Assembly (NCBI RefSeq): GCF_014203715.1
Contig: NZ_JACHJP010000001.1
Location: 1,714,432 to 1,778,431 of the forward strand
Direction of reading: 5' to 3'
DNA from: Streptosporangium saharense
Lineage (GTDB): Bacteria; Actinomycetota; Actinomycetes; Streptosporangiales; Streptosporangiaceae
DNA: 64,000 nucleotides
Shown here: piece by piece, positions 41,558 to 52,782 of the stretch
Layout: each line of letters starts with the position of its first letter
How positions within the stretch are numbered: the first letter of the stretch is position 1
The notes under the pieces: generated by a model
What the model saw: the letters and a program-made list of their open reading frames with translations, nothing else
What the model was told of the DNA's origin: nothing
Database searches by the model: none
Made by a program: the position numbers and the translations under genes

Positions 41558-42496
41558 ATGGCAAGGCCGACGGGGAATCGGACGCAGGATCAGCACGTCT
41601 CTGATCGAGACCTGCTTGGGACATACCTGGCTGAGATCGGGCGGGTCCCCCTGCTCACCGCGGAGGAGGAGGTCGAGCTCGCCAAGCGGATCGAGGCCGG
41701 TCTCTTCGCTGAGCAGTTGCTCGACGGCGGCTCGCCGGAGCCGCGGATCGGGGACGCGGCCGACGAGGAGCTCGAACGACTTGCTGTTTCCGGACAGCGG
41801 GCCAAGGACGAGTTCATTCAGGCCAACCTACGTCTTGTGGTGGCGGTCGCGCGCAAATACTCGGGGCGCGGAATGCCGTTGATCGACCTGGTCCAGGAGG
41901 GGAACCTCGGCCTGGTCAGGGCGGTTGAGAAGTTCGACTATCGGCGGGGTTACAAGTTCTCGACGTACGCGACGTGGTGGATCCGTCAGTCCGTCGGGCG
42001 GGCGATCCACGAGCAGGCCAGGCCGGTGCGCCTGCCGACCCACGCCGGTGAGCAGATGACCAGGCTGATGCGGGTCAGGCGCGACATGCTCGCCGAGTTC
42101 GACCAGGAGCCGACGGACGCCGACCTCGCCGAGGTGCTCGAACTGCCCATCGAGCGGGTGCGTGAGCTGCGCCGCTGGGCCTCCGACCCGGTCTCCCTGC
42201 AGCTCGGCGTGGGTGACGAGGACGAGACCGAGCTTGGCGACATGATCGCCGACGAGACGTGGGCCGACCCCGAGCAGCAGGCCATGGACATCCTTGAGCG
42301 CGAGCGTCTTGAGGAGTGGCTGACCGGCCTTGAGGGACAGACCCGCGAGATGCTCCGCTGGCGCTACGGCCTGGTGGACGGCCGCGAGCACACGCTGACC
42401 GAGGTCGGCGAGCGCTACGGCATCGGCCGTGACCGCGCCCGCCGCATCGAGCGCGACGCCCTGGCCAGGCTGCGGAAGATGGCCATGGCCGCCTGA
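41558..42496 (+). CDS. RNA polymerase sigma factor, group 2 (HrdD-like)
   Basis: A 312-residue sigma-70 protein with region 1.2 (DLLGTYLAEIGRVPLLTAEEE), 2.1-2.4 (FIQANLRLVVAVARKYSGRG, DLVQEGNLGLVRAVEKFDY, KFSTYATWWIRQSVGRAI), region 3 and region 4.2 (LTEVGERYGIGRDRARRIE). It lacks the long acidic N-terminus of the principal sigma factor, so it is a group 2 factor such as HrdD. Its promoter selectivity should resemble that of HrdB. A 13-bp hairpin terminator follows. Confidence 0.92.
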   Translation: MARPTGNRTQDQHVSDRDLLGTYLAEIGRVPLLTAEEEVELAKRIEAGLFAEQLLDGGSPEPRIGDAADEELERLAVSGQRAKDEFIQANLRLVVAVARKYSGRGMPLIDLVQEGNLGLVRAVEKFDYRRGYKFSTYATWWIRQSVGRAIHEQARPVRLPTHAGEQMTRLMRVRRDMLAEFDQEPTDADLAEVLELPIERVRELRRWASDPVSLQLGVGDEDETELGDMIADETWADPEQQAMDILERERLEEWLTGLEGQTREMLRWRYGLVDGREHTLTEVGERYGIGRDRARRIERDALARLRKMAMAA

Positions 42497-42504
42497 AACC
42501 CTGC

Positions 42505-42538
42505 GATCCGGTACGGCCTCGGGGAGCCGTACCGGATC
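42505..42538. terminator. Hairpin terminator between sigma factor and DUF5753 regulator
   Basis: GATCCGGTACGGC (42505-42517) pairs perfectly with GCCGTACCGGATC (42526-42538) around an 8-base loop, between two convergent stops. Confidence 0.85.
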
Positions 42539-42547
42539 GGGTTTCCG

Positions 42548-43465
42548 TCAGAGGTCTGGGAGTTCCGCGATGACCCGGTTGAGGATGTCCCGGGTCCCGG
42601 TGGCGGGCTCCGCCTGGATCACGAGCTGGTTCATGATGTGCCAGTAGCGCTGGACGTCGCCCGGCCTGTCGGGGCAGACGGCGCCGGTGTGGTGCCGGAG
42701 ACAGACCACGTCCGGGAGCTGCTGCTCGGGCATGCGCAGGATGGTGATGGGGCCGCCGCACGCGGCGTGGCCGCCCGCGCTGAACGGCATGACCTGGACG
42801 GTGACGTGGCTCAGCTCGGTCGCGGCGATCAGGTGCTCCAACTGGGCGCGCATCACCGCGGTGCCGCCGATCGGACGGCGCAGCGCCGCCTCGTCGATGA
42901 CGGCCCACAGCCTTGGCGCGTTCCGCCGGTGCAGGATTTGCTGCCGTAGCATCCGCAGCTCGACGCGGCGCTCGCGTTCGGTGTTCGTGGCGTCCTGGTG
43001 GGCGAGGCGGATGGCGGCGCGGGCGTAGTCCTCGGTCTGCAGCAGCTCGGGGACGAGCTGGACCTCGTAGGCGCGGATGACCGCGGCGGCCTGCTCAAGC
43101 CCGAGATAGGAGTCGAGCCAGCTCGGCACCAGGTCACCGTAGGGCTGCCACCAGCCGCGCCTGCTGGCCTGCCGTGCCATCTCCAGCAGGGTGGCGCGCT
43201 CCGCCTCGTCGGTGAGGCCGTAGCGGGTGAGAAGGTCGGCCACGTCCCGCTGCTTGAAACCGGTGCGGCCCAGCTCCAGACGGCTGATCTTCGAACGTGA
43301 CGCCCGGATCGTCTCGCCCGCCTCCTCAAGGGAGACGTTCTTCTCCTCCCGCAGCCGCCGGAGCCGGACGCCGAGCAGCATCCGCAGGACGATCGGCCCG
43401 GCCCCCGTGGGGGAGCCGTCCACGATCCGGTTCTCCCGCAGGTCCTTCGTGGTCTCGATGTGCAT
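42548..43465 (-). CDS. XRE-family regulator with DUF5753 domain
   Basis: A 305-residue actinobacterial regulator with a helix-turn-helix (LRRLREEKNVSLEEAGETI, SRSKISRLELGRTGFKQ) and a DUF5753 effector domain (GWWQPYGDLVPSWLDSYLGLE, QLVPELLQTEDYARA). Such proteins are usually paired with a small DUF397 protein or a DUF574 methyltransferase and affect development or antibiotic production. Here the DUF574 gene lies 135 bases upstream on the same strand. Confidence 0.9.
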   Translation of the reverse strand: MHIETTKDLRENRIVDGSPTGAGPIVLRMLLGVRLRRLREEKNVSLEEAGETIRASRSKISRLELGRTGFKQRDVADLLTRYGLTDEAERATLLEMARQASRRGWWQPYGDLVPSWLDSYLGLEQAAAVIRAYEVQLVPELLQTEDYARAAIRLAHQDATNTERERRVELRMLRQQILHRRNAPRLWAVIDEAALRRPIGGTAVMRAQLEHLIAATELSHVTVQVMPFSAGGHAACGGPITILRMPEQQLPDVVCLRHHTGAVCPDRPGDVQRYWHIMNQLVIQAEPATGTRDILNRVIAELPDL

Positions 43466-43600
43466 GTTCAGTCACTTTCTGGCGACGGTCGCCGACGCCG
43501 GACCACGACGCGCCGGTCCCGGACCGGCACGGCGGCCGTCTCGCGTGCGAGGGGCGCGGAGGCGGTCGCCGTGTGGTCGGATTCACGGCCCGTGGCCGGT

Positions 43601-44470
43601 TTATCGCTTACGGCCGACGCCGCCCAGCGCGGCGACGTCGTCGGCCGGGCCGCCTGCCGGGCCGCCTGCCGGGCCGCCTGTCGGGCCGTCTGTCAGGCCG
43701 AGGAACGGCACCTCGGGCCGCCACTGGGTGATCGGGACGACGCCGGGGTCGAGGAGGTCGAGGCCGTCGAAGAAACCGGCGAGTTCCCGCGCGCTGCGCA
43801 GGTGGTAGGGGGCGGCGCCGCTGTCGTTGTACTGCTGCGTGGCCGCGAGGTTGTCGGTGTTGGTGTCCACGCTGTCGTTGAAGGCCAGGAAGCTTCCCGG
43901 GGGCAGGGCGTCCATGAGCCGCCGCACGATGGCGTGCGCCTCGGCGGTGTCGCGGATGTGTCCGGTGATCTGCATCAGCACGAGCGCGACGGGCCGGGTG
44001 AGGTCCAGCGTCTCGGCCGCGGTCTCCAGGATCGTGTCCGGGTCGTAGAGGTCGGCGTTGATGTAGGTGGTGACGCCCTGGGGGGTGCTGGTCAGCAGCG
44101 CTCCGGCGTGCACCAGCACGAGGGGGTCGTTGTCGACGTAGACGATGCGGGAGTCGGGGGCCACCCGCTGGGCCACCTCGTGGGTGTTGTCCACGGTCGG
44201 CAGGCCCGTGCCGATGTCCAGGAACTGGCGGACGCCCTCCTCTCCGGCGAGGTGCCGGACCACCCGGGCGAGGAAGTGCCGGGAGGCGCGGGCGAGTCCG
44301 GCGATTCCTGGAAAGACCTGGGCGAACTGCTCGCCGGCCTCGCGATCGACCGGGTAGTTGTCCTTGCCGCCCAGCCAGTAGTTCCAGATCCGGGCCGAGT
44401 GCGGAACCGTGGTGTCGATTTCGGGCTTCTGCTGCTGTGGGGGAGAAGGTGAATCATCACGTTTCACCAC
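43601..44470 (-). CDS. DUF574 SAM-dependent methyltransferase
   Basis: A 289-residue protein of the SAM methyltransferase DUF574 group. It starts PHSARIWNYWLGGKDNYPVDRE, has the SAM loop FLDIGTGLPTVDNTHEVAQ, the acidic strand IVYVDNDPLVLVH and a C-terminal TQWRPE. Substrate unknown; the family is almost confined to actinobacteria. Start taken as GTG 44470 (a second GTG follows directly), with GGAG upstream. The C-terminus carries GP(T/A)GGPAGG-type repeats from a 12-bp DNA repeat. Confidence 0.88.
   Translation of the reverse strand: MVKRDDSPSPPQQQKPEIDTTVPHSARIWNYWLGGKDNYPVDREAGEQFAQVFPGIAGLARASRHFLARVVRHLAGEEGVRQFLDIGTGLPTVDNTHEVAQRVAPDSRIVYVDNDPLVLVHAGALLTSTPQGVTTYINADLYDPDTILETAAETLDLTRPVALVLMQITGHIRDTAEAHAIVRRLMDALPPGSFLAFNDSVDTNTDNLAATQQYNDSGAAPYHLRSARELAGFFDGLDLLDPGVVPITQWRPEVPFLGLTDGPTGGPAGGPAGGPADDVAALGGVGRKR
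43644..43703. repeat. 12-bp tandem repeat, about 4.7 copies
   Basis: GCCGGGCCGCCT is repeated at 43644, 43656 and 43668, then once with two changes at 43680 and in part from 43692. It encodes the Gly/Pro-rich tail of the methyltransferase. Confidence 0.85.
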
Positions 44471-44925
44471 AGGTGAGGGTCTCCTGTCGTACGCGTATTC
44501 CACTGTCGTCACACACGATAAGGTCCACGACCCCGGTCCGTAGCCGGTTATTACTGATCTTGTTGATCTTTGCTGGCTTTCGTCTGTTTTGTGGGTAAAA
44601 GGCCGTTGGGTGATGGTCTCGGGCCGGTGGTGTCCCATTCTTGGGTGGCTGGAAGGGGTCTGGCGGGAGCCGTACCGGATGGTGGCTTGGGGTCGGTTGC
44701 AGGGGCAGTTTCGGACATTTCGTGATCTGGGGTGGCTCCGTCCGAAACGTGGCTGAAACACCGTGCGGTGGAGTTTCACAGAGCCGAAACACATCGAGCG
44801 GCGTCGCGAAACCACCGGGGAACACGCTGGGGCGCATCGTCAGTGCGCGGCAGGTCAACGGAGCCCGGAAGCGTTCACTGCGACCTGAGACAGGCACGCG
44901 CCATTCGTAAGGAGGGTCGCTTCGA
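44471..44925 (+). promoter_or_regulatory. amtB control region with GlnR boxes
   Basis: The 455-base interval holds no gene. It has GAAAC-N6-GAAAC (44744-44759), TTCAC-N6-GAAAC (44775-44790) and a further GAAAC at 44808-44812, matching the GTnAC-n6-GAAAC half-site pairs bound by the nitrogen regulator GlnR. Their place 115-180 bases before amtB fits activation under nitrogen limitation. The left part (44520-44600) is A/T-richer and probably carries the methyltransferase promoter. Confidence 0.72.
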
Positions 44926-46586
<1,661 letters not shown>

Positions 46587-46590
46587 GCCG

Positions 46591-48864
46591 GTGAGAGGCG
46601 AGACCCGCTCCTACGCCGCGGCCCGCAGGGAGCGGGCCGCGGAGACCGACCGCTGGCTCGCCGGGCTGCTGAGGAGCGCCTGCGGCCCGCCGTACGACGG
46701 GGACGGCACCTGGGCGGCGGGCGCCCCCGAGCGCACCGGCGGGGTGGCGCTCGTGGCGGTCGGCAGCCTGGGCAGGGGCGAGCAGGCGCCGGGCAGCGAC
46801 CTGGACCTGGTCCTGCTGTACGACGGCCGTCACGACGTGGCGGCCGTCGCCGACCGGCTCTGGTACCCGGTCTGGGACTCCGGCGCGGGTCTCGACCACT
46901 CGGTGCGGACGGTCGAGGAGGCCGTCACGGTCGCCGGGAACGACCTGAAGGCGGCGCTCGGGCTGATCCAGGCCCGGCACGTCGCGGGCGACCCCGAGCT
47001 GACCAGGGTGGCCCGCGAGGGCGTGCTCGCCGGGTGGCGCTCGGAGGCGCGGCGCAGGCTGGCCGAGCTGCGCGAGGCGGCGGACCAGCGGGCGGTGGCC
47101 TGCGGCGAGCTGGCCTTCCTGCTCGAACCCGACCTCAGGGACGCCCGCGGCGGCATCCGTGACGTGCAGGCGATGCAGGCGGTGGCCGCCGCCTGGGTCG
47201 CCTCCGCGCCGGGACCGAGGGTCAGGGAGGCCCACGAACTGCTGCTGGACGTCCGGCACGCCCTGCACCTGGTGACCGGGCGGCGCGGCGACCGGCTGGT
47301 GCTCCAGGAACAGGACGCGGTGGCGGGCGTGCTCGGCCTGCTCGACGCCGAGACGCTGATGCGCGCCCTCGCCGAGGCCGGGCGGACGGTCACGCACGCC
47401 TTCGACGCCACCTGGCGCGCCGTGGACCGGCTGGTCAACGGCCCTCCGCCCAGGGGGCGCCGCCCGCTCGCCGACGGAGTGGTCGAGCACGGCGGCGAGG
47501 TCGTGCTCGCCCGCGACGCCGACCCGCGCGCCGATCCGGTCCTCGTGCTGCGCGCCGCCGCCGCTGCGGCCGAGGCGGGGCTGCCGCTCGCGCAGGCGAC
47601 CGTGAACGCGCTCGCCGTACAGTCACCGCCGCTGCCCGTCCCCTGGCCCGCGGAGGCGCGCGACGCGCTGGTCGGGCTGCTCGGCGCGGGACGGGCCGCG
47701 GTGCCGGTCTGGGAGGAGCTGGACCAGGCGGGCGTGGTGGCCGGGCTGCTGCCCGACTGGGAGCGCGTACGGCACCGCCCGCAGCGCAACCCCGTGCACC
47801 GCTACACCGTGGACCGGCACCTGATCGAGACGGCGGCGGGGGCTGCCGCGTTCACCCGTGAGGTGGCCCGTCCCGACCTGTTGCTCATCGCCGCCCTACT
47901 GCACGACCTGGGCAAGGGCTGGCCCGGGGACCACTCGGTGACCGGGGCGGTCGTGGCCCGGGATATCGGTGCCCGGATGGGACTCTCCGCGCCAGATGTG
48001 GAGACCTTGGAGCGGGTGGTTCGCCACCACCTGCTGCTGCCGGAGACCGCGACCCGCCGCGACCTCGACGACCCGGTGACGATCTCCAGGGTGGCCGAGG
48101 CGGTCGGATCACGCGAGGTCCTGGAGTTGCTGGCCGCCCTCGCGGTCGCCGACGGACGCGCCACGGGACCCGCCGCGTGGAACTCGTGGAAGGCCTCCCT
48201 GGTCGCCGACCTCGTGCGCCGGGTGCGTTCGGTGCTGTCCGGAACCCCCGTCAGGCCCGCGCCGATGCTCTCCGCGGCGCAGACGTCGCTGGCCAGACAC
48301 GGTGGCGGCGCCGTACGGGTCAACGGGGGAGCGGTGACCGTCGTCGCGCCGGACAGGGCCGGGGTGCTGTGGAGCGCGGCCGGGGTGCTCGCCGCGCACC
48401 GGATGGTCGTGCGCGCCGCGTCGGCCGCCTCGGCGGGGGCGACGGCGGTGATCGAGTTCGCGGTCGTCCCCGAGTACGGCTCGCCGCCCGATCCGGCGAC
48501 GCTTGAGGCTGACCTGCGGCTCGTCCTGGCCGGGCGCCTCGACATCGGGCAGCGCCTCGCCCGCAGAGCCGGTTCCGCCCGGCGACCCCGGGTGCCGGTC
48601 GCGCCACCGAGGGTGACCATTGTTGACGACGCGTCCAATACGGCAACCGTGATAGAGGTGCGCGTACGGGACCGAACGGGACTATTGTGGCGAATCGGCA
48701 GGGCTTTTGGAGACTGTGGTCTTGACGTGCGAGCCGCACGTGTAGAGACTCTCGGCGCAGAGGCGGTGGATGTCTTCTACGTTGTCGATAGAGCCGGGCG
48801 TCCTCTGACTGACGAGGCCCAGCGGGCACTGGTGCGGGACCGGGTGCTTGCCGCCTTGCGATAA
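46591..48864 (+). CDS. glnD: P-II uridylyl/adenylyltransferase
   Basis: GlnD modifies and demodifies P-II. The 757-residue protein has an N-terminal nucleotidyltransferase domain (VAVGSLGRGEQAPGSDLDLV, with the D-x-D pair), the GlnD helical domain (LLEPDLRDARGGIRDVQAMQ), an HD domain (LLHDLGKGWPGDHS) and two C-terminal ACT domains (from about residue 560 and about 680, the second VIEVRVRDRTGLLWRI). GTG 46591 lies four bases after glnB. Complete domain set; slightly short of the enterobacterial enzyme. Confidence 0.94.
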   Translation: MRGETRSYAAARRERAAETDRWLAGLLRSACGPPYDGDGTWAAGAPERTGGVALVAVGSLGRGEQAPGSDLDLVLLYDGRHDVAAVADRLWYPVWDSGAGLDHSVRTVEEAVTVAGNDLKAALGLIQARHVAGDPELTRVAREGVLAGWRSEARRRLAELREAADQRAVACGELAFLLEPDLRDARGGIRDVQAMQAVAAAWVASAPGPRVREAHELLLDVRHALHLVTGRRGDRLVLQEQDAVAGVLGLLDAETLMRALAEAGRTVTHAFDATWRAVDRLVNGPPPRGRRPLADGVVEHGGEVVLARDADPRADPVLVLRAAAAAAEAGLPLAQATVNALAVQSPPLPVPWPAEARDALVGLLGAGRAAVPVWEELDQAGVVAGLLPDWERVRHRPQRNPVHRYTVDRHLIETAAGAAAFTREVARPDLLLIAALLHDLGKGWPGDHSVTGAVVARDIGARMGLSAPDVETLERVVRHHLLLPETATRRDLDDPVTISRVAEAVGSREVLELLAALAVADGRATGPAAWNSWKASLVADLVRRVRSVLSGTPVRPAPMLSAAQTSLARHGGGAVRVNGGAVTVVAPDRAGVLWSAAGVLAAHRMVVRAASAASAGATAVIEFAVVPEYGSPPDPATLEADLRLVLAGRLDIGQRLARRAGSARRPRVPVAPPRVTIVDDASNTATVIEVRVRDRTGLLWRIGRAFGDCGLDVRAARVETLGAEAVDVFYVVDRAGRPLTDEAQRALVRDRVLAALR

Positions 48865-48952
48865 CCATAGGAAATCGTTCTCTCGTCACCTTCGTAACGA
48901 TTGCGTCCGGTTTGTCGGCTATGTCGATTGCGTCCCGTGACCATGTGGTCTG

Positions 48953-51900
48953 ATGAGGGCCACCTATGTCGTGATGGTGAGAGGTAGAGCGAGAGCGGTG
49001 ACGACGGCGACAACCGAGGGCGGCAGAACCGCGGCACACAGCCGTGGCAGGCGCTTCGCCGCCCGGTTCGGTTTGCGGAACTGGCGTGTGCGGACGCGCC
49101 TCACCGCCCTGATCCTCGTGCCGACCGTGGTGGGCGTGGTGCTCGCAGGAACGCGCGTGGTCGCCTCCATCGACAGCGTGGCCGGATACCAGCGGACCGC
49201 CTCGGCGGCCGAGTACTCCGGTTCGCTGCGAGAACTGGCACAGGCTCTCGGTTTGGAACGTGACCGTGTGGCCTGGGCGGCCTTCCAGCCCTCGAACCAG
49301 GGGCTCCAGGAAGTGGCGACGGCGCAGGAGAAGACCGTCGACGCGCTGGTCAGCCAGGTGAGGCTCGACCTGCAGAGCATCGACGACAGCTACGGCCAGC
49401 GCGCGGCCGAGGCCGCCAAGGACGTGGGATACCAGCTCGCGGGCCTGGGCGAGCTCAGGAAGCTCCCCGGGACGAACCGGGCCGAGCGCTACAGCATCAT
49501 GATCGCTCCGCTGCTGCAGCTGCACGAGGAGCTCACGCTGGTCAGCGACGACCCCGAGATCATCGGCAACACCCGGGCGCTCAGCGCGCTGGCCCGTGCC
49601 AAGGAGGAGGTCTCCCGGCAGCGTTCGCGTCTGCTCGCGGGCTACTACGCCCCCTCGCAGATCACCGCGCAGGAGATCGAGAAGTTCATCGCCTCCAGGT
49701 CGCGCATGGAGGAGTACAAGGCCGACTTCACCATCGAGGCCAGCGGCGCCAACCGCCAGCTCCTCGTCAAGGCCCTGATGGACGAGAAGGTCTACCGGGC
49801 CGAGCTGACCAAGGCCAGGGCGATCGTGCTGGCCAGCGGCTCGCAGCCGCAGGGCCGCCTGCTGACCGACTTCGCCGCCGTCAAGCAGTGGTTCTCCGAC
49901 AACACCACGATCCTCGACCGGATGAAGAAGGTCGAGACCCAGGTCGCCGCGGCGGTGATCACCCGGGCCAGGGAGCTTGAGGACACCGAGCAGCGCAACG
50001 CGATCATCGCCTCCGGGCTGATCCTGCTCCTGCTGATGCTGGTCCTCGGTCTCACCGTCCTCATCGCCCGCTCGATGGTCCTGCCGCTGCGCCGCCTGCG
50101 CTCCGAGGCGCTGGACGTGGCGGGCTTCAAGCTGCCCGAGGTGGTGCGCAACCTCCGGGTCTCCGGGGAGACCAGGGCACCGGATGTCGCCCCGATCTCC
50201 GTGGACACCAAGGACGAGATCGGCGAGGTCGCCAAGGCCTTCGACGAGGTCCACCAGCAGGCCGTACGGCTGGCGGCCGAGGAGTCCGAGCTCCGCTCCA
50301 ACATCAGCGCGATGTTCGTCAACCTCTCACGCCGCACCCAGACCCTGGTCGAACGGCAGATCTCGCTGATCGACGGCCTGGAGAAGGGCGAGGAGGACGG
50401 CGGACGGCTCTCCGACCTGTTCAAGCTCGACCACCTGGCCACCCGCATGCGCCGCAACTCGGAGAACCTCCTGGTCCTGGCGGGCCACGAGCCCTCCCGC
50501 AGGCGCAGCCAGCCCGCCAAGCTCGTGGACGTCGTGCGCGCCTCCCTGTCGGAGGTCGAGGACTACGAGCGGGTCCAGGTCAAGGTGCACCGCACGCTCT
50601 CCGTCGCGGGAAGCGCGGCCAACGACGTCGTCCACCTGATCGCCGAGCTGGTCGAGAACGCCATCCAGTTCTCCCCGAGGGCGAGCCAGGTCGTGGTCTC
50701 CAGCAGCATGATCGAGGGCGGCGGCGCGCTGCTCGCGGTCAGCGACGCGGGCATCGGCATGACCAACGAGGAGCTGATCGAGACCAACCGGCGCCTGGCC
50801 GACCCGCCCGTCGTCGACGTCTCCGTCTCCCGCAGGATGGGCCTGTTCGTGGTCGGCCGCCTGGCCCTGCGCCACGGCATCCGGGTGCAGCTGCGCCCGC
50901 AGGAGACCGGCGGCCTCATCGCCATGGTCCTGTTCCCGGCCGCGCTCATCGTCGAGACGACCCAGCCAAGCCAGACCCCCTCCTGGGGCGGAGACTCGCA
51001 GAGCCAGAGCTCCTTCGGGCAGAGTTCCTTCGGCCAGAGCTCGTTCGCGGGAACCTCCCTCAGCCGGACCTCCCAGAACTCCTTCCCGCAGAACTCCTTC
51101 GCGCAGGGACACCCCTCGTTCCCGCAGCAGGACCCCTTCGCCTCGGCGTCCTTCGCCGACGAGCACCCCTTCCCCGCCGACCAGCCCATCGCCTCGGGCT
51201 CGCTCGGGGCCCCGGCGGGTACGGCCTACCCGCTGCCCAAGCGGCCGGTCCCCGGCGCGGGCGGTGGCGCGGGGGCTCCCCCCTCGACGGCGAGCGGCTT
51301 CTCCGCCTGGGGGCACAGCTCCCACGACGCCCTTGAGGCCCACGACGACCCGGCGACCGCCTCGATGCCGGCCGTACGGGTCTCGCCGCTCGAACCCGAG
51401 CAGGAGGAGTTCCTGCCGATCTTCGCCTCGGTCGAGTCCGCCTGGTTCCGCAGGACCGAGGCGGCGGCCAACGGGTACGTCAGCCCCGAGGAGCCCGAGG
51501 AGCCCGAGGAGACCTACGAGCCGGAGGAGTCCGGCGGGCCGGTGCGGCCCGCGGCGCAGGACATCTCCGAGCCGGAGACACGTGACGACGCACCGGAGGC
51601 CCAGACCGGCGATCCCGGCCAGGACTCCGAGCCCGTCGCCCGGCCGCTCAGGCCGCGGACACCCGTCCGTGAACCGGAGAACTGGGAGACGGCGGCCGAC
51701 GCAGGTTGGCGGGCCGCCCAGGCGGCCAGCGACCCGACCCTCGGCGGGATCACCGCCGCGGGCCTGCCCAAGCGCACGCCGAAGGCCAACCTTGTCCCGG
51801 GCACGGCCGGAGTCCCGGCCGCACCGTCGACTCCGATGCCGCCCCTCTCGCCCGAGCGGGTCCGCAGCCGCCTGTCGAGTTTCCAGCAGGGGGTACGGCG

Positions 51901-51964
51901 AGGACGGGCCGAACTCAACGAGGACGCCGCCAGGACCCTGGCGGACAGGGAGGAGAGCTCGTGA
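48953..51964 (+). CDS. CvnA-type sensor kinase-like protein with NIT domain (conservon 1)
   Basis: A 1003-residue conservon kinase-like protein. TM1 is at about 45-70, a nitrate/nitrite-sensing NIT-like outer domain spans 75-345, TM2 is at about 345-372, then a HAMP-like linker, an H-box-like stretch (LFKLDHLATRMRRNSENLLV) and an HATPase domain (about 560-665; ELVENAIQFSPRA, DAGIGMTNEELIETN). The 330-residue tail is disordered, with SSFGQ repeats, EEFLPIFASVESAWFR and a final LSSFQQGVRRGRAE. In streptomycetes CvnA acts with CvnB-D in a GPCR-like complex. ATG 48953 is used; ATG 48974 is possible. Overlaps cvnB by four bases. Confidence 0.9.
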   Translation: MRATYVVMVRGRARAVTTATTEGGRTAAHSRGRRFAARFGLRNWRVRTRLTALILVPTVVGVVLAGTRVVASIDSVAGYQRTASAAEYSGSLRELAQALGLERDRVAWAAFQPSNQGLQEVATAQEKTVDALVSQVRLDLQSIDDSYGQRAAEAAKDVGYQLAGLGELRKLPGTNRAERYSIMIAPLLQLHEELTLVSDDPEIIGNTRALSALARAKEEVSRQRSRLLAGYYAPSQITAQEIEKFIASRSRMEEYKADFTIEASGANRQLLVKALMDEKVYRAELTKARAIVLASGSQPQGRLLTDFAAVKQWFSDNTTILDRMKKVETQVAAAVITRARELEDTEQRNAIIASGLILLLLMLVLGLTVLIARSMVLPLRRLRSEALDVAGFKLPEVVRNLRVSGETRAPDVAPISVDTKDEIGEVAKAFDEVHQQAVRLAAEESELRSNISAMFVNLSRRTQTLVERQISLIDGLEKGEEDGGRLSDLFKLDHLATRMRRNSENLLVLAGHEPSRRRSQPAKLVDVVRASLSEVEDYERVQVKVHRTLSVAGSAANDVVHLIAELVENAIQFSPRASQVVVSSSMIEGGGALLAVSDAGIGMTNEELIETNRRLADPPVVDVSVSRRMGLFVVGRLALRHGIRVQLRPQETGGLIAMVLFPAALIVETTQPSQTPSWGGDSQSQSSFGQSSFGQSSFAGTSLSRTSQNSFPQNSFAQGHPSFPQQDPFASASFADEHPFPADQPIASGSLGAPAGTAYPLPKRPVPGAGGGAGAPPSTASGFSAWGHSSHDALEAHDDPATASMPAVRVSPLEPEQEEFLPIFASVESAWFRRTEAAANGYVSPEEPEEPEETYEPEESGGPVRPAAQDISEPETRDDAPEAQTGDPGQDSEPVARPLRPRTPVREPENWETAADAGWRAAQAASDPTLGGITAAGLPKRTPKANLVPGTAGVPAAPSTPMPPLSPERVRSRLSSFQQGVRRGRAELNEDAARTLADREESS

Positions 51965-52383
51965 CGATCCTGAGCCACGAGGCAAGCAGGTTCGACTGGC
52001 TGATCACCGAGTTCGTCCGGGGCACTCCAGGAGTGGCGCACGCCGTGTGCGTCTCGGCGGACGGACTGCGGTTGGCCAGCTCGGAGGGCTTTCCCGACGA
52101 CCGGGCCGACCAGCTGTCCGCCGTCGCCGCGGGCCTGCTCAGCCTGACCGTCGGGGCGTCCCGCGTCTTCGAGGGCGGCGCCGTCACCCAGACGGTGGTC
52201 GAGATGGAGCGGGGGCTGCTGCTGGTCATGGCGATCAGCGACGGCTCCGTGCTCGCCGTGCTCGCCTCACCCGAGTGCGACATGGGACTGGTCGCCTACC
52301 AGATGACCCTGCTGGTCGACCGCGCGGGCCAGGTGCTCACCCCCGCCCTGCGGGCCGAACTGCAGGCCTCCCGAGGGAGATGA
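51961..52383 (+). CDS. Roadblock/LC7 protein CvnB
   Basis: The 140-residue Roadblock/LC7 protein shows FDWLITEFVRGTPGVAHAVCVSADGL and a GA-V-TQTVVEMERGLLLVMAISDGS strand pair, as in CvnB/MglB relatives that act on small GTPases. GTG 51961 overlaps the cvnA stop (GTGA). It should bind the CvnD GTPase encoded two genes on. Confidence 0.92.
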   Translation: MTILSHEASRFDWLITEFVRGTPGVAHAVCVSADGLRLASSEGFPDDRADQLSAVAAGLLSLTVGASRVFEGGAVTQTVVEMERGLLLVMAISDGSVLAVLASPECDMGLVAYQMTLLVDRAGQVLTPALRAELQASRGR

Positions 52384-52419
52384 CCATGAGCCTCGCTGGA
52401 GCTGGAGCTGGAGAGGGCC

Positions 52420-52782
52420 GTGCTCGGGAGTGAGGGGGGCGGGGACGAGGAGCCCCTGTTCCGTCCCTACACGGTCACCGGCGGTCGCGCCGAACCGCGC
52501 TACCACATGGCGATCGAGACCTTGGTCTCCTCCTCGTTCATCATGGACGAGGAGCTGGCCCTGCTCACCCCCGAGCAGGAGGCCATCATCAGGATGTGCC
52601 GGGCGTTCCGGTCGGTCGCCGAGATCTCGGCGCTGCTGAGGGTCCCGCTCGGCGTGGCCCGGGTGCTGGTCGCGGACATGGCGGACGAGGGACTCGTCCG
52701 TCTCCACCAGCCGAGCCTCGACAAGGGACAACCGGATCTCAACATGCTCGAAAGGGTTCTCAGTGGACTTCGCAGGCTCTAA
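52420..52782 (+). CDS. DUF742 protein CvnC
   Basis: The 120-residue DUF742 protein has FRPYTVTGGRAEPRYHMAIETLV (split family motif) and a winged-helix-like C-terminal part (VAEISALLRVPLGVARVLVADM, PDLNMLERVLSGLRRL). GTG 52420 follows GGAGAGG; the preceding GCTGGAGCTGGAGCTGGAG is a hexamer repeat. It overlaps cvnD by 20 bases. Confidence 0.9.
   Translation: MLGSEGGGDEEPLFRPYTVTGGRAEPRYHMAIETLVSSSFIMDEELALLTPEQEAIIRMCRAFRSVAEISALLRVPLGVARVLVADMADEGLVRLHQPSLDKGQPDLNMLERVLSGLRRL

Noticed and set aside
41373-41624. Small minus-strand frames before the sigma factor gene, and a 33-codon plus-strand frame from ATG ATG near 41375
   Set aside because: No conserved features; the region is better explained as a promoter with a hairpin.
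48320-50254. 644-codon minus-strand frame opposite glnD and cvnA
   Set aside because: Both plus-strand genes are well supported; this frame has no motifs.
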